This document shows, in pieces, positions 9,118 through 18,615 of a stretch of DNA of 40,794 nucleotides. The notes beneath the pieces were generated by a model. The model did no database searches and was not told the origin of the DNA. It saw only the letters and a list, made by a program, of their open reading frames with translations. Source of the stretch: Bacteroidota bacterium (GTDB taxonomy: Bacteria > Bacteroidota > Ignavibacteria > Kapaibacteriales > UBA2268); NCBI GenBank assembly GCA_021824625.1, contig JAKAKE010000171.1, positions 1 to 40,794 on the forward strand, read 5' to 3'. Position 1 is the stretch's first letter. Every line of letters begins with the position of its first letter. The translations under genes and the position numbers were made by a program.

Positions 9118-9841
9118 GAGATATTTCTTTGTCAAGATGAGAATGAAATCCAAATCTTAACTTCCATACTAAAAATATCGCCTCCCAGATAATACTCTTA
9201 TTCATTTTTGAAACACCGCTTCTCCTGTCAATGAAAATAATAGGAATTTCTTTAATTTTAGCACCATGCTTCCATAACCTATAATTCATCTCAATCTGGA
9301 AGCCATAACCATTCGATTTTATTGTTGATAAATTAATATTTGACAATGCTTCTGCTTTGAAACATTTAAAACCACCGGTAGCATCTTTAATCGGCATACC
9401 GGTAATAAACCGAGTGTACATGTTAGCCCCATAACTTAAAATAAGTCTGCTTAGGGGCCAATTAACAACATTAACACCTGTTATATATCTCGAGCCGATA
9501 ACTAAGTCATTATTATTCAATTCATCAAGAAATTTGGGAATCATTGCCGGGTCATGTGAAAAATCAGCATCCATTTCAAATATCACATCAAAGTTGTTAT
9601 TGAGTGCATAAGCAAAACCTTCACAATAAGCTGTGCCTAATCCCATTTTAGCCTGTCTTAAAATTAAATGTATTCTGTCGTCGGTTTTTTGTAAAGATTT
9701 AATTTGTTCAGCAGTTCCATCAGGCGAATTATCGTCAACCACAAGAACATGAATAGAATCATTAACTTGATGAATCGAGTTAATAAGTTTCTCAATGTTC
9801 TCTATCTCATTATAAGTCGGTATAACTATAATTGTTTTCAT
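9113..9841 (-). CDS. Polyprenol-phosphate mannose synthase-like glycosyltransferase (Dpm1/Ppm1 family)
   Basis: GT2 enzyme of 242 aa whose relatives transfer mannose (or another hexose) from a nucleotide sugar to polyprenyl phosphate at the cytoplasmic membrane face. It carries the near-invariant IPTYNEIENIEKLI, VVDDNSPDGTAEQI, EMDADFSHDP, GSRYITGV and KDATGGFKCF motifs. There is no C-terminal membrane domain, as in the soluble Dpm1 class. It sits 8 bp after the phosphoglycosyl transferase gene, in the polysaccharide operon. The family call is strong; mannose specificity is an inference, since bacterial members also use glucose or GlcNAc. Confidence 0.92.
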   Translation of the reverse strand: MKTIIVIPTYNEIENIEKLINSIHQVNDSIHVLVVDDNSPDGTAEQIKSLQKTDDRIHLILRQAKMGLGTAYCEGFAYALNNNFDVIFEMDADFSHDPAMIPKFLDELNNNDLVIGSRYITGVNVVNWPLSRLILSYGANMYTRFITGMPIKDATGGFKCFKAEALSNINLSTIKSNGYGFQIEMNYRLWKHGAKIKEIPIIFIDRRSGVSKMNKSIIWEAIFLVWKLRFGFHSHLDKEISH

Positions 9842-9849
9842 AAAACACC

Positions 9850-11343
9850 TTATGCTTGTCCGTGTCCCTTTATCATTAAAAATATCGTTCTAATTAATAT
9901 TTCAAAATCTAATCTAAGTGACATGTTTTCAATGTAATAAAAGTCATTTTTAAGACGATTCTCGATTTCCTCTTTTGATTCTTCATAAGTTGTATATTTA
10001 ATCTGCCACCATCCAGTAATGCCTGGTCTTACAACATGCCTTCGTTTATAATATGAAACAAGTTGGGAAAATTTTTGTACAAAAATAGGCCTTTCGGGTC
10101 TTGGCCCTACAATACTCATATTTCCCATTAAGACATTGATAAATTGAGGTATTTCATCAAGATGGGATTTTCTTAAAAATCTTCCGAATCCTGTTACTCT
10201 GGTATCATTTACTTTTGCCCATTGTGGTCCGTGTTTTTCTGCATCAGCTACCATAGATCTAAATTTATATATAAAAAAAGAAGCTTCGTTTTTTCCAGTT
10301 CTTTCTTGTTTATAGAAAATCGGACCTTTAGATTCAATTTTAATGATTAAAGCAATCAAACACCATAATGGCATTCCAATTAATAGTATAATACTACTAA
10401 ATATAAGATCAAATATTCTTTTTGTAACATATTGCCAGGGTTTTAGAATCTGTGTGCTAATATCAATTAATGGAATTCCATAAAGGTGTAAAGTCTTGGC
10501 TTGGCCAGTGAAAAAATCATATAAATCCGGAACTATTTTCATTGATATCTTTCTTTCGGCACATAATGAAGTTATTTTTAACAATAACTGATGTTCAGGA
10601 TTATCAACAGCGATCAGTACTTCCTTTGGATTTGTTTTCTTCAGGATTTCAGGTAAATTTTCAATCAATCCAAGGAATGGTGCTTTTTCTTTTTTATTGA
10701 TGTTAAAATCAATCCATTTGTTCACATCATCATTTCCTATCAGAACAACTCCAATAGGTTGGTACCCCCATGATTTCGCTTTTAATGTTTTATCATGTAA
10801 CTCATTAACTTCTTTATAAGTTCCTATAATAATTGCTGGAATAACTATTATTCTCTTTGCCCTTAATCTTTTTTGAAGATTCCTCGCTATAAATCTTCCT
10901 GTACCAACAAGTACGGATAATAATACAAAATAAATTAAAAATAATAATCTTGGTGATTGACTACTATCAATAAACCATAAGAAAAATATTATAAATGTGC
11001 CAATAAAAGCTGTTCTAATTACCGTAAATAATTCATCAAACGGTGAGCGGACATACCAATCCTTATATAATCCTGATAACCAAAAAAGTAAGAACCAAAA
11101 AATTAACAGAATGAAATCAATCTGCAAGAATAAAAATAAATCAGGTTTGTTGACTAAATTTATAACTCCCGATTGATATCGAAAGTAGTAATGAATAAAA
11201 CTACTAATTGTGATTGTAATAATATCAAAAATTAATTGTAAATATGAGGAAGATAATTTATTTCTAATATCAAATTTTTTTGATTTAGGTATAGAGTATT
11301 CCTGTTTCAAAAGTCCATCAATATTTAAACTATGACTATTCAA
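9850..11343 (-). CDS. Polyprenyl glycosylphosphotransferase (WbaP/WcaJ-type initiating sugar transferase)
   Basis: Membrane enzyme of 497 aa that moves a sugar-1-phosphate from a UDP-sugar to undecaprenyl phosphate and so starts repeat-unit synthesis. About five N-terminal membrane segments (30-155) are followed by a CoA-binding-like Rossmann domain (about 165-280). The membrane-reentrant catalytic domain then shows RIFDLIFSSIILLIGMPL, GPIFYKQERTGKNE, YKFRSMV, the catalytic Asp-Glu in HLDEIPQF, NVLMGNMSIVGPRPE and RPGITGWWQI. All key motifs are present, unlike in the fusion gene downstream. The start is TTG; no in-frame ATG gives a better N-terminus. The transferred sugar (glucose, galactose or another) cannot be told. 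Confidence 0.95.
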   Translation of the reverse strand: MNSHSLNIDGLLKQEYSIPKSKKFDIRNKLSSSYLQLIFDIITITISSFIHYYFRYQSGVINLVNKPDLFLFLQIDFILLIFWFLLFWLSGLYKDWYVRSPFDELFTVIRTAFIGTFIIFFLWFIDSSQSPRLLFLIYFVLLSVLVGTGRFIARNLQKRLRAKRIIVIPAIIIGTYKEVNELHDKTLKAKSWGYQPIGVVLIGNDDVNKWIDFNINKKEKAPFLGLIENLPEILKKTNPKEVLIAVDNPEHQLLLKITSLCAERKISMKIVPDLYDFFTGQAKTLHLYGIPLIDISTQILKPWQYVTKRIFDLIFSSIILLIGMPLWCLIALIIKIESKGPIFYKQERTGKNEASFFIYKFRSMVADAEKHGPQWAKVNDTRVTGFGRFLRKSHLDEIPQFINVLMGNMSIVGPRPERPIFVQKFSQLVSYYKRRHVVRPGITGWWQIKYTTYEESKEEIENRLKNDFYYIENMSLRLDFEILIRTIFLMIKGHGQA

Positions 11344-11392
11344 CTTATTTACTTATTTATAATTATCATATTAACTTAATAATAAATATTAA

Positions 11393-12556
11393 CTAATTAG
11401 CATCAACTCTATCCCATTTAGAATTTTGCCCTTGCTTCAAAAATCTAAATATTCCTAGCAAAAATCCAATATTCATAGAAATAAAAAAAACACTTATACG
11501 GAAAAGAAAAAATCTAATATTAATTTTTTCCAATAGATAACCTAACGTAGCTGTAATATATAAAAATAATTGTGCATAAACAAGCGGTTTAAATAGGAAT
11601 GAATCCTGATTCATCAACAACATTATCACAATAAAGGTTATTAGAAATAGAGGTGATAAGTATCTAATAAGTTTATGAGATATTAAGAAAAATGTAGTCC
11701 ATCCATAGTCAGGAAGTAATAATCTTTTCATTTTCCAGATAGTTGATAAACCACCTGCAACAAGTCTGACCCTCCTCTTAATTTCACCTTTTAACGACTT
11801 TTCCCTTATTTCTATAACCTCCAATAATTGATCAAAAAATACTCTTTTCTTATGTTTTGCTATACTAAGTATTGTAAAAAAGTCGTCACAAACCAAATCA
11901 TTTGGAAAATTAATAAAATATTGCTTCCTAATACCGTATAAAGTCCCTAAACTGTTTACATTAGAATTGATTAAACTTTCATAATGCCGTATTTTAGTTT
12001 CAAGTTTCTGGTAAAGAATTTCTCCAAATGTTCCTATATTGTTATTATTATTTTGTTGAATTATATTCAAAGAGCACATTACACATCCAATAGAAGAATT
12101 TGAAAATTTGTTTAAACAATCATCTAAAATGCCTTTATTTATTCTCAAATCAGCATCCATAAACATAATAATCTCAGTATCAGCTTTTAGCACTAATTGA
12201 TTTAAAACATAATTCTTACCAGAGCGTTCAAATTCATATAAAGATATACCATCATATTTATTTTGAAGTTCTTTAACAATCGTTGCAGTATTATCTGTTG
12301 AGCCATCGGACCCCACAATTATCCTAATTAAATTGCTTGGATAACCCGATGAAATTATTGATTCAATTGCTGCTTTAATATATTTTTCTTCATTATAAGC
12401 GGAAATTATAAAGGTTACTAGAGGCTTAAAATTAATATCTATTTTCAAAGGCTTTTTAAATATTTTAGAGAAAATCCATAAGAGAATAGGATACAAAATA
12501 AAAATATATAATAAAGCAAAAAATAAGGTTAATATTATAATCTCAGGAATACTCAT
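11393..12556 (-). CDS. Membrane-anchored family 2 glycosyltransferase
   Basis: Processive-looking GT2 of 387 aa. One N-terminal membrane helix (about 5-28) precedes a GT-A domain with FIISAYNEEKYIKAAI, VGSDGSTDNT, MFMDADLRI (DXD) and VCDDFFTILS. An amphipathic linker follows (GEIKRRVRLVAGGLSTIW) and then three or four C-terminal membrane helices (about 290-370). The architecture matches cellulose synthase/IcaA-like and other inner-membrane transferases. A canonical QxxRW is not present, so true processivity is doubtful. The gene ends 49 bp before the phosphoglycosyl transferase gene and starts 3 bp after the Wzi-like gene. Confidence 0.9.
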   Translation of the reverse strand: MSIPEIIILTLFFALLYIFILYPILLWIFSKIFKKPLKIDINFKPLVTFIISAYNEEKYIKAAIESIISSGYPSNLIRIIVGSDGSTDNTATIVKELQNKYDGISLYEFERSGKNYVLNQLVLKADTEIIMFMDADLRINKGILDDCLNKFSNSSIGCVMCSLNIIQQNNNNNIGTFGEILYQKLETKIRHYESLINSNVNSLGTLYGIRKQYFINFPNDLVCDDFFTILSIAKHKKRVFFDQLLEVIEIREKSLKGEIKRRVRLVAGGLSTIWKMKRLLLPDYGWTTFFLISHKLIRYLSPLFLITFIVIMLLMNQDSFLFKPLVYAQLFLYITATLGYLLEKINIRFFLFRISVFFISMNIGFLLGIFRFLKQGQNSKWDRVDAN

Positions 12557-12559
12557 AAA

Positions 12560-14203
12560 TTAAAAATCTTCATATCTCAATATAAATCTAACTGCATTTG
12601 TAGTAATATTATCAATTATTTTAATATGGTAAAGAATATGTATATTCATTCCCCTGAATAATTCATATCCTGCTTCGATTGTTCCATCAACGGTGTTAAT
12701 TCTCTTTCCATCGAGGAAGTATGCAGTTTCAGGATCTATACTATATCTATTAGTCTGAAACGGATTACCTCCTACATTTATTAATTTACCTGACGAATCA
12801 TAATAATTTTCACCATGTCTTTGATATGCAAGTTTCAGCTTTATTGGATACCTTTCTCCCCACCAGAAGTACAGGTTTAAAGATATTTCATCCGAATTTG
12901 GCAATAGATAAGAACCGTATAACATCCTGTCATTTGCCATTACGTTCAACGAATCGAAGTGTGAAAAAGTATATGGTTCAATCCGTGCATATTCAATTGC
13001 AATGTCGGCGGCAGGGAATAAAGATGCTATTATACCAATATTCCATGCTGATTTATTACTCCAATACCCGGTTCCAATCTTTTCAAAACGTACATCATCC
13101 AGTAAATAACTTCCTTTTATCTGAATGCCATCTAAAGGCCTGACAGTAGCATCCAATCCCATAATAGAGTTATCCCTGTCTCTCAATGCATGTTCTAAAG
13201 ATTTAAAAAAACTTAACGGATTGAGGTATGATAAATCAATACCTCTTCTTGAATAAATAACATTCTCCCAAAAACCAATTTCTCCCCACCCGGGTTTTAT
13301 GGCAAAACGATGGATGGCAACATATTTTGATGGTAAATTTGCTGCAATACCAACATTAGGACTTTCGACAGGGATTGATAATAAACTACCGTGTGTGTAA
13401 CTATATTCAAATCCTGTGAATTTAGCTCCGACACTTATAGCATCAAAAGGAGGAGCATTATCAGACAGGTAAAGACTGTGGTTAATTCCTGCTCCCTGCA
13501 ATCTTGTCTCCCTGCCGATTATAGCATAGAACCAATCCAATTGAAATCTTACATGAGATTCTGCAAAATCGAAATCGCTGTTCAAATCGGCAAACTTAAC
13601 GTTTTGCTGAAGTTTATGAACCTCCTGCAAAGCAAGGCTCCTGTCTCCGGCAATAATGGCTCCGTTTGTGGCTTGTAAGTAATAACCAAGTGTATTACTT
13701 AAAGAACCAAAAAACCTAACACCAAGATTACCGTAAGTAATGTTTTGAGTTTTGAGTTTTGAGTTTTGAATGCTTAGAATTGATTCCAAAGAGCCAAGTG
13801 GTACCACATTGACAGTGTTGGAAGAATCCTTATAATGGTAAAGAAACTTTTCGTCATTGCTGAAAAAACGGCTTGACAGCACCTCGGTTGTATCTGTCGA
13901 ACTAAAGAACAGAACAGCGTTTTGTCTGGTTATTATTTCAAATTCCGTTTCATAGAGTTTTAATGTTTTTAAATCGGAACTTCCAAGTTTGGTTTTATTT
14001 TTTTCAATTTGTTGTAAAGCATCAACTATTTCTTGTCTTGACAATGGCAATGACGATAATGAAAAATTTTCAAGAAGTCCTTTGGTCTCCAAATGGAGAA
14101 GAAAAGAATAAACGGGATGGGTTACAGGAACATGCTCAACCTGAGCAAAGGCGAAGGATAATAATTGAAAAAAAAGAAATGATAATATAATTACCTTTTT
14201 CAT
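12560..14203 (-). CDS. Wzi-like capsule assembly outer-membrane protein
   Basis: Protein of 547 aa with a cleavable signal peptide (LFFQLLSFAFAQ). The body is rich in alternating hydrophobic/polar strands, consistent with an outer-membrane beta-barrel. The N-terminal 'VPVTHPVYSFLLHLETKGLL' and the segment 'YSRRGIDLSYLNPLSFFKSLEHA' resemble the Wzi capsule-assembly family, whose members help retain exported polysaccharide at the surface. It is 8 bp downstream of the SLBB export gene and 3 bp upstream of a GT2 gene, which supports that role. A heptanucleotide repeat lies in the coding sequence near residue 149. The family assignment is from recalled motifs and genomic context; another capsule-associated porin is possible. 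Confidence 0.65.
   Translation of the reverse strand: MKKVIILSFLFFQLLSFAFAQVEHVPVTHPVYSFLLHLETKGLLENFSLSSLPLSRQEIVDALQQIEKNKTKLGSSDLKTLKLYETEFEIITRQNAVLFFSSTDTTEVLSSRFFSNDEKFLYHYKDSSNTVNVVPLGSLESILSIQNSKLKTQNITYGNLGVRFFGSLSNTLGYYLQATNGAIIAGDRSLALQEVHKLQQNVKFADLNSDFDFAESHVRFQLDWFYAIIGRETRLQGAGINHSLYLSDNAPPFDAISVGAKFTGFEYSYTHGSLLSIPVESPNVGIAANLPSKYVAIHRFAIKPGWGEIGFWENVIYSRRGIDLSYLNPLSFFKSLEHALRDRDNSIMGLDATVRPLDGIQIKGSYLLDDVRFEKIGTGYWSNKSAWNIGIIASLFPAADIAIEYARIEPYTFSHFDSLNVMANDRMLYGSYLLPNSDEISLNLYFWWGERYPIKLKLAYQRHGENYYDSSGKLINVGGNPFQTNRYSIDPETAYFLDGKRINTVDGTIEAGYELFRGMNIHILYHIKIIDNITTNAVRFILRYEDF
13743..13770. repeat. Heptanucleotide tandem repeat (TTTTGAG)3-TTTTGAA inside the Wzi-like gene
   Basis: Three exact TTTTGAG units and a fourth differing by one base lie in the coding sequence, encoding NSKLKTQN on the minus strand. 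Seven is not a multiple of three, so loss or gain of one unit would shift the reading frame. Confidence 0.85.
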
Positions 14204-14211
14204 ACATCGAG

Positions 14212-15960
14212 TTATTTTTTAATGAAACCCCAAATGATGACATTTAATAAAGCAGCAGCAGCACCAAGAGAGCCTGCAATTAAACTCCAAGTTTGAAGTT
14301 CAGTGCCTGCCGGCAAATCGGGAGTCCTTGGAACATAAATTTCATCGCCGGCGAAAACCATAACATCATCTTCACCTTCAACCCAAACATTATTCTTTCC
14401 CCTGATAATTCGTGCTCTCCCCGGTTTTCCGCCTTCAGCAATTCCACCGGCATGTTCTATATACCACTCCATATTCTTTCCGTTTTCAAACTTTATATAC
14501 CCGGGTTTGTTGATTTGTCCATAAACAAAAACACTTCCTGGATTTGAAGGAATTACAATTAAATCTCCATCCCTTAATATTATATTATCCACAGAAGAAT
14601 TTCCATTATAAAGTGCATTTAAATCACATGATACGAGTGGAAGTTTCATATTTTGGTCTATATTAAAACGGATTGTATCCATAAGTGTAAGGTCACTATA
14701 CTGGAATTTTTCTTCTAAATCTTGTCTTGTATTGGTAGAATAAGACAAATTACTTCTTCGATAAACTTTAGCGAGCGGAAGATATGCCATATCATTGAAA
14801 CCACCTGCCAGTTCAATAGCTTCCTTTAATTTTGTCTTATTTTTTACAATTGGATATACACCGGGATTCTTCACATTGCCGGAAATTGCTACCATTCCGG
14901 CATCAGATGATTGTCCCGGCTGTTTTGTACCTACAAGAATCATACTGCCCGGCTCTAAATCAATATCCTGACTTTGTAATTTCATTGAATAATCAACATC
15001 CAGTTTTTCTTTTTCACTATTACCGGGTGAATATAAATATACATTATCCAAATCAGCATCATCATTAAAACCGCCGGCTATTTTTAAAAGTAGAGAAGCT
15101 TTATCCCCTTTCTTAAATGGAAGTGATGATGGATTCAAAATTGAACCGGATATTGAAATTCTCGGGTATTCATCAGGTTCGAATGGAACAATAATTTCAT
15201 CACCTTCTCTAATATATGGATCGTATGACGGGTCATTAAGAGAATAAGCCTTTAAAATATCTGCATTTTGAGAAGTACCATCATCATGTTTGACAAATAT
15301 ATTTCTCGAGCAAAATTGGTAATAATTAGGAGCACCGGTTCCTGCATTTAACTTAGCCAGTTTATGTCTGTTTTCTGTGAATTTTGAAAAAGCAATTGAT
15401 TCAGGAATTGAAGAACCTGTTGTTCTTGTTATTTTATTTGACAGCTTATAAACTGTTGAAATATTATAAGAAGCAGGTATTGTTAATACACCTTCTGAAA
15501 CAATATTGCCGCTAATTGTGGCTATTACCATTCTTGGTTTGAACAAAATTACTGAAGAAGCAGAATTAGGATTCCTTTCAGAAATCAAATTAAGTAATAA
15601 CTGCTTTGTGCCTGTCAGTGTTTTATCTTTTAAGGAAATCTCCCCAAATCTAGGAAGCTGAATGGAATTTTCAGGAGATATAATTACGTATTGTGAATTT
15701 GTCGAAGCAGACAGGTTTTGAATTGCCAAGATATCACCGGGTCCAACATAATAAAAATCAGGGTTAATTTTATTACCGGTAGGCATAATTTCTGATTTTT
15801 GAAGATTATTAGCATCCATATTTAACATTAAATCCTCTTTCATAAGGGATTCCATATCAAATTGGGATAAGCCTTTTAATTGAGAAAATGAATTATGTTT
15901 AAGAGAAAAAAATATTAGTAAAAAAATTAAAAGTAAAATGCAATTATATTTTTTAATCAT
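14212..15960 (-). CDS. Polysaccharide export protein with SLBB domains (Wza-like)
   Basis: Exported protein of 582 aa with an N-terminal hydrophobic signal. A Poly_export domain starts at 'YYVGPGDILAIQNLSAS' (about 72). Three SLBB-type repeats follow: ISGSILNPSSLPFKKGD…AGGFNDDADL (about 270-310), ISGNVKNPGVYPIVKNKTKLKEAIELAGGF (about 355-400) and VYGQINKPGYIKFENGKNMEWYIEHAGGI (about 480-525). A C-terminal membrane helix (GSLGAAAALLNVIIWGFIKK) ends the protein. It would form the periplasmic/outer-membrane conduit for polysaccharide export. The C-terminal helix recalls the amphipathic outer-membrane helix of Wza but is more hydrophobic. No lipobox cysteine is obvious in the signal region. Its genomic partner is the Wzi-like gene. 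Confidence 0.9.
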   Translation of the reverse strand: MIKKYNCILLLIFLLIFFSLKHNSFSQLKGLSQFDMESLMKEDLMLNMDANNLQKSEIMPTGNKINPDFYYVGPGDILAIQNLSASTNSQYVIISPENSIQLPRFGEISLKDKTLTGTKQLLLNLISERNPNSASSVILFKPRMVIATISGNIVSEGVLTIPASYNISTVYKLSNKITRTTGSSIPESIAFSKFTENRHKLAKLNAGTGAPNYYQFCSRNIFVKHDDGTSQNADILKAYSLNDPSYDPYIREGDEIIVPFEPDEYPRISISGSILNPSSLPFKKGDKASLLLKIAGGFNDDADLDNVYLYSPGNSEKEKLDVDYSMKLQSQDIDLEPGSMILVGTKQPGQSSDAGMVAISGNVKNPGVYPIVKNKTKLKEAIELAGGFNDMAYLPLAKVYRRSNLSYSTNTRQDLEEKFQYSDLTLMDTIRFNIDQNMKLPLVSCDLNALYNGNSSVDNIILRDGDLIVIPSNPGSVFVYGQINKPGYIKFENGKNMEWYIEHAGGIAEGGKPGRARIIRGKNNVWVEGEDDVMVFAGDEIYVPRTPDLPAGTELQTWSLIAGSLGAAAALLNVIIWGFIKK

Positions 15961-16032
15961 ATCATTTTATTATTATTTGCAACAAAATATCTATAAGAGA
16001 CAAATGTATTTAATATTTATTTTTTGATAAGG

Positions 16033-17139
16033 CTAATTAAAAAAAGAAACAATAATTTTTGCAATTCTAACAGAAGCTTTTCCATCCCATAATTCAGGTA
16101 TTGTACCAACCTTTCTTGGTTTGTGAATTATATCATTGACGGCTTGTATTATAGAATTTTCATCCGGCTGTACAAGGACATTAGTACCTTGCTCAATCGT
16201 TACAGGCCTTTCTGTTGTCGTCCTGAGGGTTAAACATGGTATCTTCAAATATGTGGTTTCTTCCTGTATGCCTCCTGAATCAGTCATAATGAAATCGGCA
16301 TCCAGCATCAATGAAATAAAATCAATATATCCGAGAGGTTCGAGAAGTATTAATCCGGATATTTCTTCAACCTTTTTTTCAAGGCTGAAATATTTTAAAT
16401 TCTTCCGGGTGCGGGGATGTACCGGAAATATTATTTTTCTGTATCGAGACAAATGCTTAAAAATTTTTAGGTACTCATAGAGTTTTTCGGGTTCATCAAC
16501 GTTTGTTGGCCTATGCAATGTTGCTAATACATATTCTTTCGGTTCTAAATTTAAAGTGTTACGTTTTTCAGAATTTTTTGCATGTTCAAGAGCAAAATAT
16601 AATGAATCAATCATTGTATTTCCAACAAAGAAAATCCCATTAGTATCAAAGCCTTCCCTATTTAAATTATCAACTCCGCTTTGTTCGGTAACAAAACAGT
16701 AATTACATATTGAATCTGTTACAATGCGGTTAATTTCTTCAGGCATGGTTCGGTCAAAGCTTCTGAGCCCGGCTTCAATATGAGCGACTTTTATTCCGAG
16801 TTTTACAGCAGTAACTGAACATGCGATAGTTGAATTGACATCACCTACAACTATAACCAAATCCGGTTTCAATTCTTTGCATACTTTCTCAAATTCAACC
16901 ATTATTTTTGCTGTTTGTTCGGCATGACTGCCTGAACCAACGCCAAGGAAATAGGATGGCTGAGGCATTTCGAGGTCTTTAAAAAAGGCATCGGACATGG
17001 AGAAGTCATAGTGCTGTCCTGTGTGGACCAGGATATGCTCAATTGTATCATTATATTTTTGGAATGCTCTGTGCAAAGGAGCCACTTTCATGAAATTGGG
17101 CCTTGCACCGACGACTGATATAATTTTCTTTCTATTCAA
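16033..17139 (-). CDS. wecB: UDP-N-acetylglucosamine 2-epimerase (non-hydrolysing)
   Basis: Cytoplasmic epimerase of 368 aa interconverting UDP-GlcNAc and UDP-ManNAc. Family motifs are GARPNFMKVAPLHRAF, HTGQHYDFSMS, GDVNSTIACSVTAVKLGIKVAHIEAGLRSFDRTMPEEINR, TLHRPTNVDEPE and the UDP-binding TDSGGIQEETTYLKIPCLTLRTTTERP. Length is typical for the non-hydrolysing class. It starts with TTG (preceded by AAGGT), 12 bp after the nucleotide-sugar dehydrogenase. That pairing suggests supply of UDP-ManNAc or, with the 6-dehydrogenase, a uronic-acid derivative. WecB and the WbpI-type 2-epimerases are close relatives, so the exact substrate is not proven. Confidence 0.94.
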   Translation of the reverse strand: MNRKKIISVVGARPNFMKVAPLHRAFQKYNDTIEHILVHTGQHYDFSMSDAFFKDLEMPQPSYFLGVGSGSHAEQTAKIMVEFEKVCKELKPDLVIVVGDVNSTIACSVTAVKLGIKVAHIEAGLRSFDRTMPEEINRIVTDSICNYCFVTEQSGVDNLNREGFDTNGIFFVGNTMIDSLYFALEHAKNSEKRNTLNLEPKEYVLATLHRPTNVDEPEKLYEYLKIFKHLSRYRKIIFPVHPRTRKNLKYFSLEKKVEEISGLILLEPLGYIDFISLMLDADFIMTDSGGIQEETTYLKIPCLTLRTTTERPVTIEQGTNVLVQPDENSIIQAVNDIIHKPRKVGTIPELWDGKASVRIAKIIVSFFN

Positions 17140-17151
17140 CTTTTACCTTAT

Positions 17152-18495
17152 CTATTTTCCATCTCCAAGAAGAATAATGTTATTTCTATTCTTTACATTT
17201 TTACATGCATTTCTTGTATCAATCACGACTTTGCTGTTTTTTGCTATCAATCCAAAATCAAATACCGAATGGTCTGTTGTTATGACAACAACATCAAATC
17301 TTTTCAGGAATTCTTGGTTAAGCTGTTTTTCGGATTTGTAAATTTTCGAGTTAACCTTTATCTCGGGAATATATGGGTCGTAATATGAGATTTTTCCAAT
17401 ATTCTCATTTTGAAGTAACTCGGCAACTTTTAGTGCAGGTGAATGTCTAAGGTCATCAACATCTTTTTTAAAAGCAAGTCCGAGAAGTAAAACCTTAGCC
17501 TTTTTGATATTAGTATCCTGTTTTGCAATTTCATTGATAATCATGTTACGGACATAGAAGGGCATGTACTCATTAATCTCGGCGGCTAAAGTGATGAAGT
17601 TTGTAACGAAATCATATTCACGAGCCATCCACGCAAGATAGTATGGGTCAATTAAAATGCAGTGACCTCCGATACCGGGGCCGGGATAGAAAGGCATAAA
17701 ACCGAATGGCTTTGTAGATGCGGCATCAATGACTTCCCATATATTAACACCAATTCTATCGCCTAACTGAGCGAGTTCATTGACGAGAGCAATATTGACA
17801 CTTCTGAAAATGTTTTCAAGGAGTTTTTCCATCTCGGCTATTGATGGTGAGCTAACTGGAACAACCTTGTTAATTGCAAGAGATGTTACAGCACAAGCCA
17901 GTTCAGTACATTTTTTTGTTACACCTCCGACCACAACCGGAGTGTTGGATGTATTCCATTTTTTATTGCCCGGGTCAATCCTTTCGGGAGAAAAAGCAAG
18001 ATAAAAGTCCTTCCCGGCTTTTAATCCCCGCTTTTCAAGAATAGGTTGAATATATTTCTCAGTTGTACCCGGAAATGTTGTGCTTTTTAAAATAATTATT
18101 TGTTCATTTTTTAAATATTTTGCAATTGAATTTGCCGAATTAATTACAAATGATATATCCGGTTCTTTGTTTGGTGTAAATGGTGTGGGTACACAAATAA
18201 AAACTACATTACATACTTTTAAAAGAGAAAAATCATCAGTGGCAGAAAGTAATTTTTCAGAAACACATCTTTTCACTTCCTTTGGATCCAAATCCTGGTT
18301 GTAGTTTTTCCCTCTGTTAAGATTATTGATTTTTGTTTTGTCAATGTCAAATCCTATAGTTCTGATGCCCCTTTTGGCGTATTCGAGAGCAAGCGGTAAA
18401 CCTACATAACCAATACCTATGACACCGATAGTAAAATTTTTTGATTTGATTTTTTTTAATAAAATATCATTATTATTTCCTGTTTTCATTTGCAT
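17152..18495 (-). CDS. UDP-N-acetyl-hexosamine 6-dehydrogenase (WecC/WbpA family)
   Basis: NAD-dependent nucleotide-sugar dehydrogenase of 447 aa that oxidises C6 of a UDP-HexNAc to the uronate. It has an N-terminal Rossmann motif (GVIGIGYVGLPLALEYAKRG), KSTTFPGTTEKYI, FSPERIDPGNKKW, the NE(L)AQLGDRIGVNIWEVIDAA helix and the catalytic-cysteine motif GGHCILIDPYYL (Cys about 274). The C-terminal domain has GLAFKKDVDDLRHSPALKV. The usual Pro after GGHCI is Leu here. The 'SPERIDPGNK' form is closer to WbpA-type (UDP-GlcNAc) than to WecC, but pairing with wecB also allows UDP-ManNAc as substrate. Starts with ATG; a second ATG lies two codons on. Confidence 0.92.
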   Translation of the reverse strand: MQMKTGNNNDILLKKIKSKNFTIGVIGIGYVGLPLALEYAKRGIRTIGFDIDKTKINNLNRGKNYNQDLDPKEVKRCVSEKLLSATDDFSLLKVCNVVFICVPTPFTPNKEPDISFVINSANSIAKYLKNEQIIILKSTTFPGTTEKYIQPILEKRGLKAGKDFYLAFSPERIDPGNKKWNTSNTPVVVGGVTKKCTELACAVTSLAINKVVPVSSPSIAEMEKLLENIFRSVNIALVNELAQLGDRIGVNIWEVIDAASTKPFGFMPFYPGPGIGGHCILIDPYYLAWMAREYDFVTNFITLAAEINEYMPFYVRNMIINEIAKQDTNIKKAKVLLLGLAFKKDVDDLRHSPALKVAELLQNENIGKISYYDPYIPEIKVNSKIYKSEKQLNQEFLKRFDVVVITTDHSVFDFGLIAKNSKVVIDTRNACKNVKNRNNIILLGDGK

Positions 18496-18527
18496 TCCTA
18501 AAATTCAGAAAATTTTCCATTTAATTA

Positions 18528-18552
18528 TAGGGTTGAAAATATTCAACCCCTA
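18528..18552. repeat. Palindromic repeat between rfbB and the nucleotide-sugar dehydrogenase gene
   Basis: AGGGTTGAA and TTCAACCCCT face each other across a 4-nt AT loop, giving a 9-bp near-perfect hairpin. It has no U-tract, so it looks like a REP-type palindrome. It may modulate readthrough from rfbB; that is inferred. Confidence 0.6.
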
Positions 18553-18612
18553 CAATTCAAATTACAATACTTAACACCTAACACTCAAAACTCAACATTC
18601 AACACTCTCAAT
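18553..18612. repeat. Heptamer-periodic intergenic array
   Basis: The sequence after the palindrome consists of roughly eight 7-nt units (CAAATTA, CAATACT, TAACACC, TAACACT, CAAAACT, CAACATT, CAACACT, CTCAATT). It ends just before the rfbB stop. Same period as the arrays at 7585 and 13743. Confidence 0.6.
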
Positions 18613-18615
18613 TAA

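Noticed and set aside
12826-13143. 105-aa plus-strand ORF inside the Wzi-like gene
   Set aside because: It is a shadow frame of a longer coherent minus-strand gene, with no start signal or family motif.
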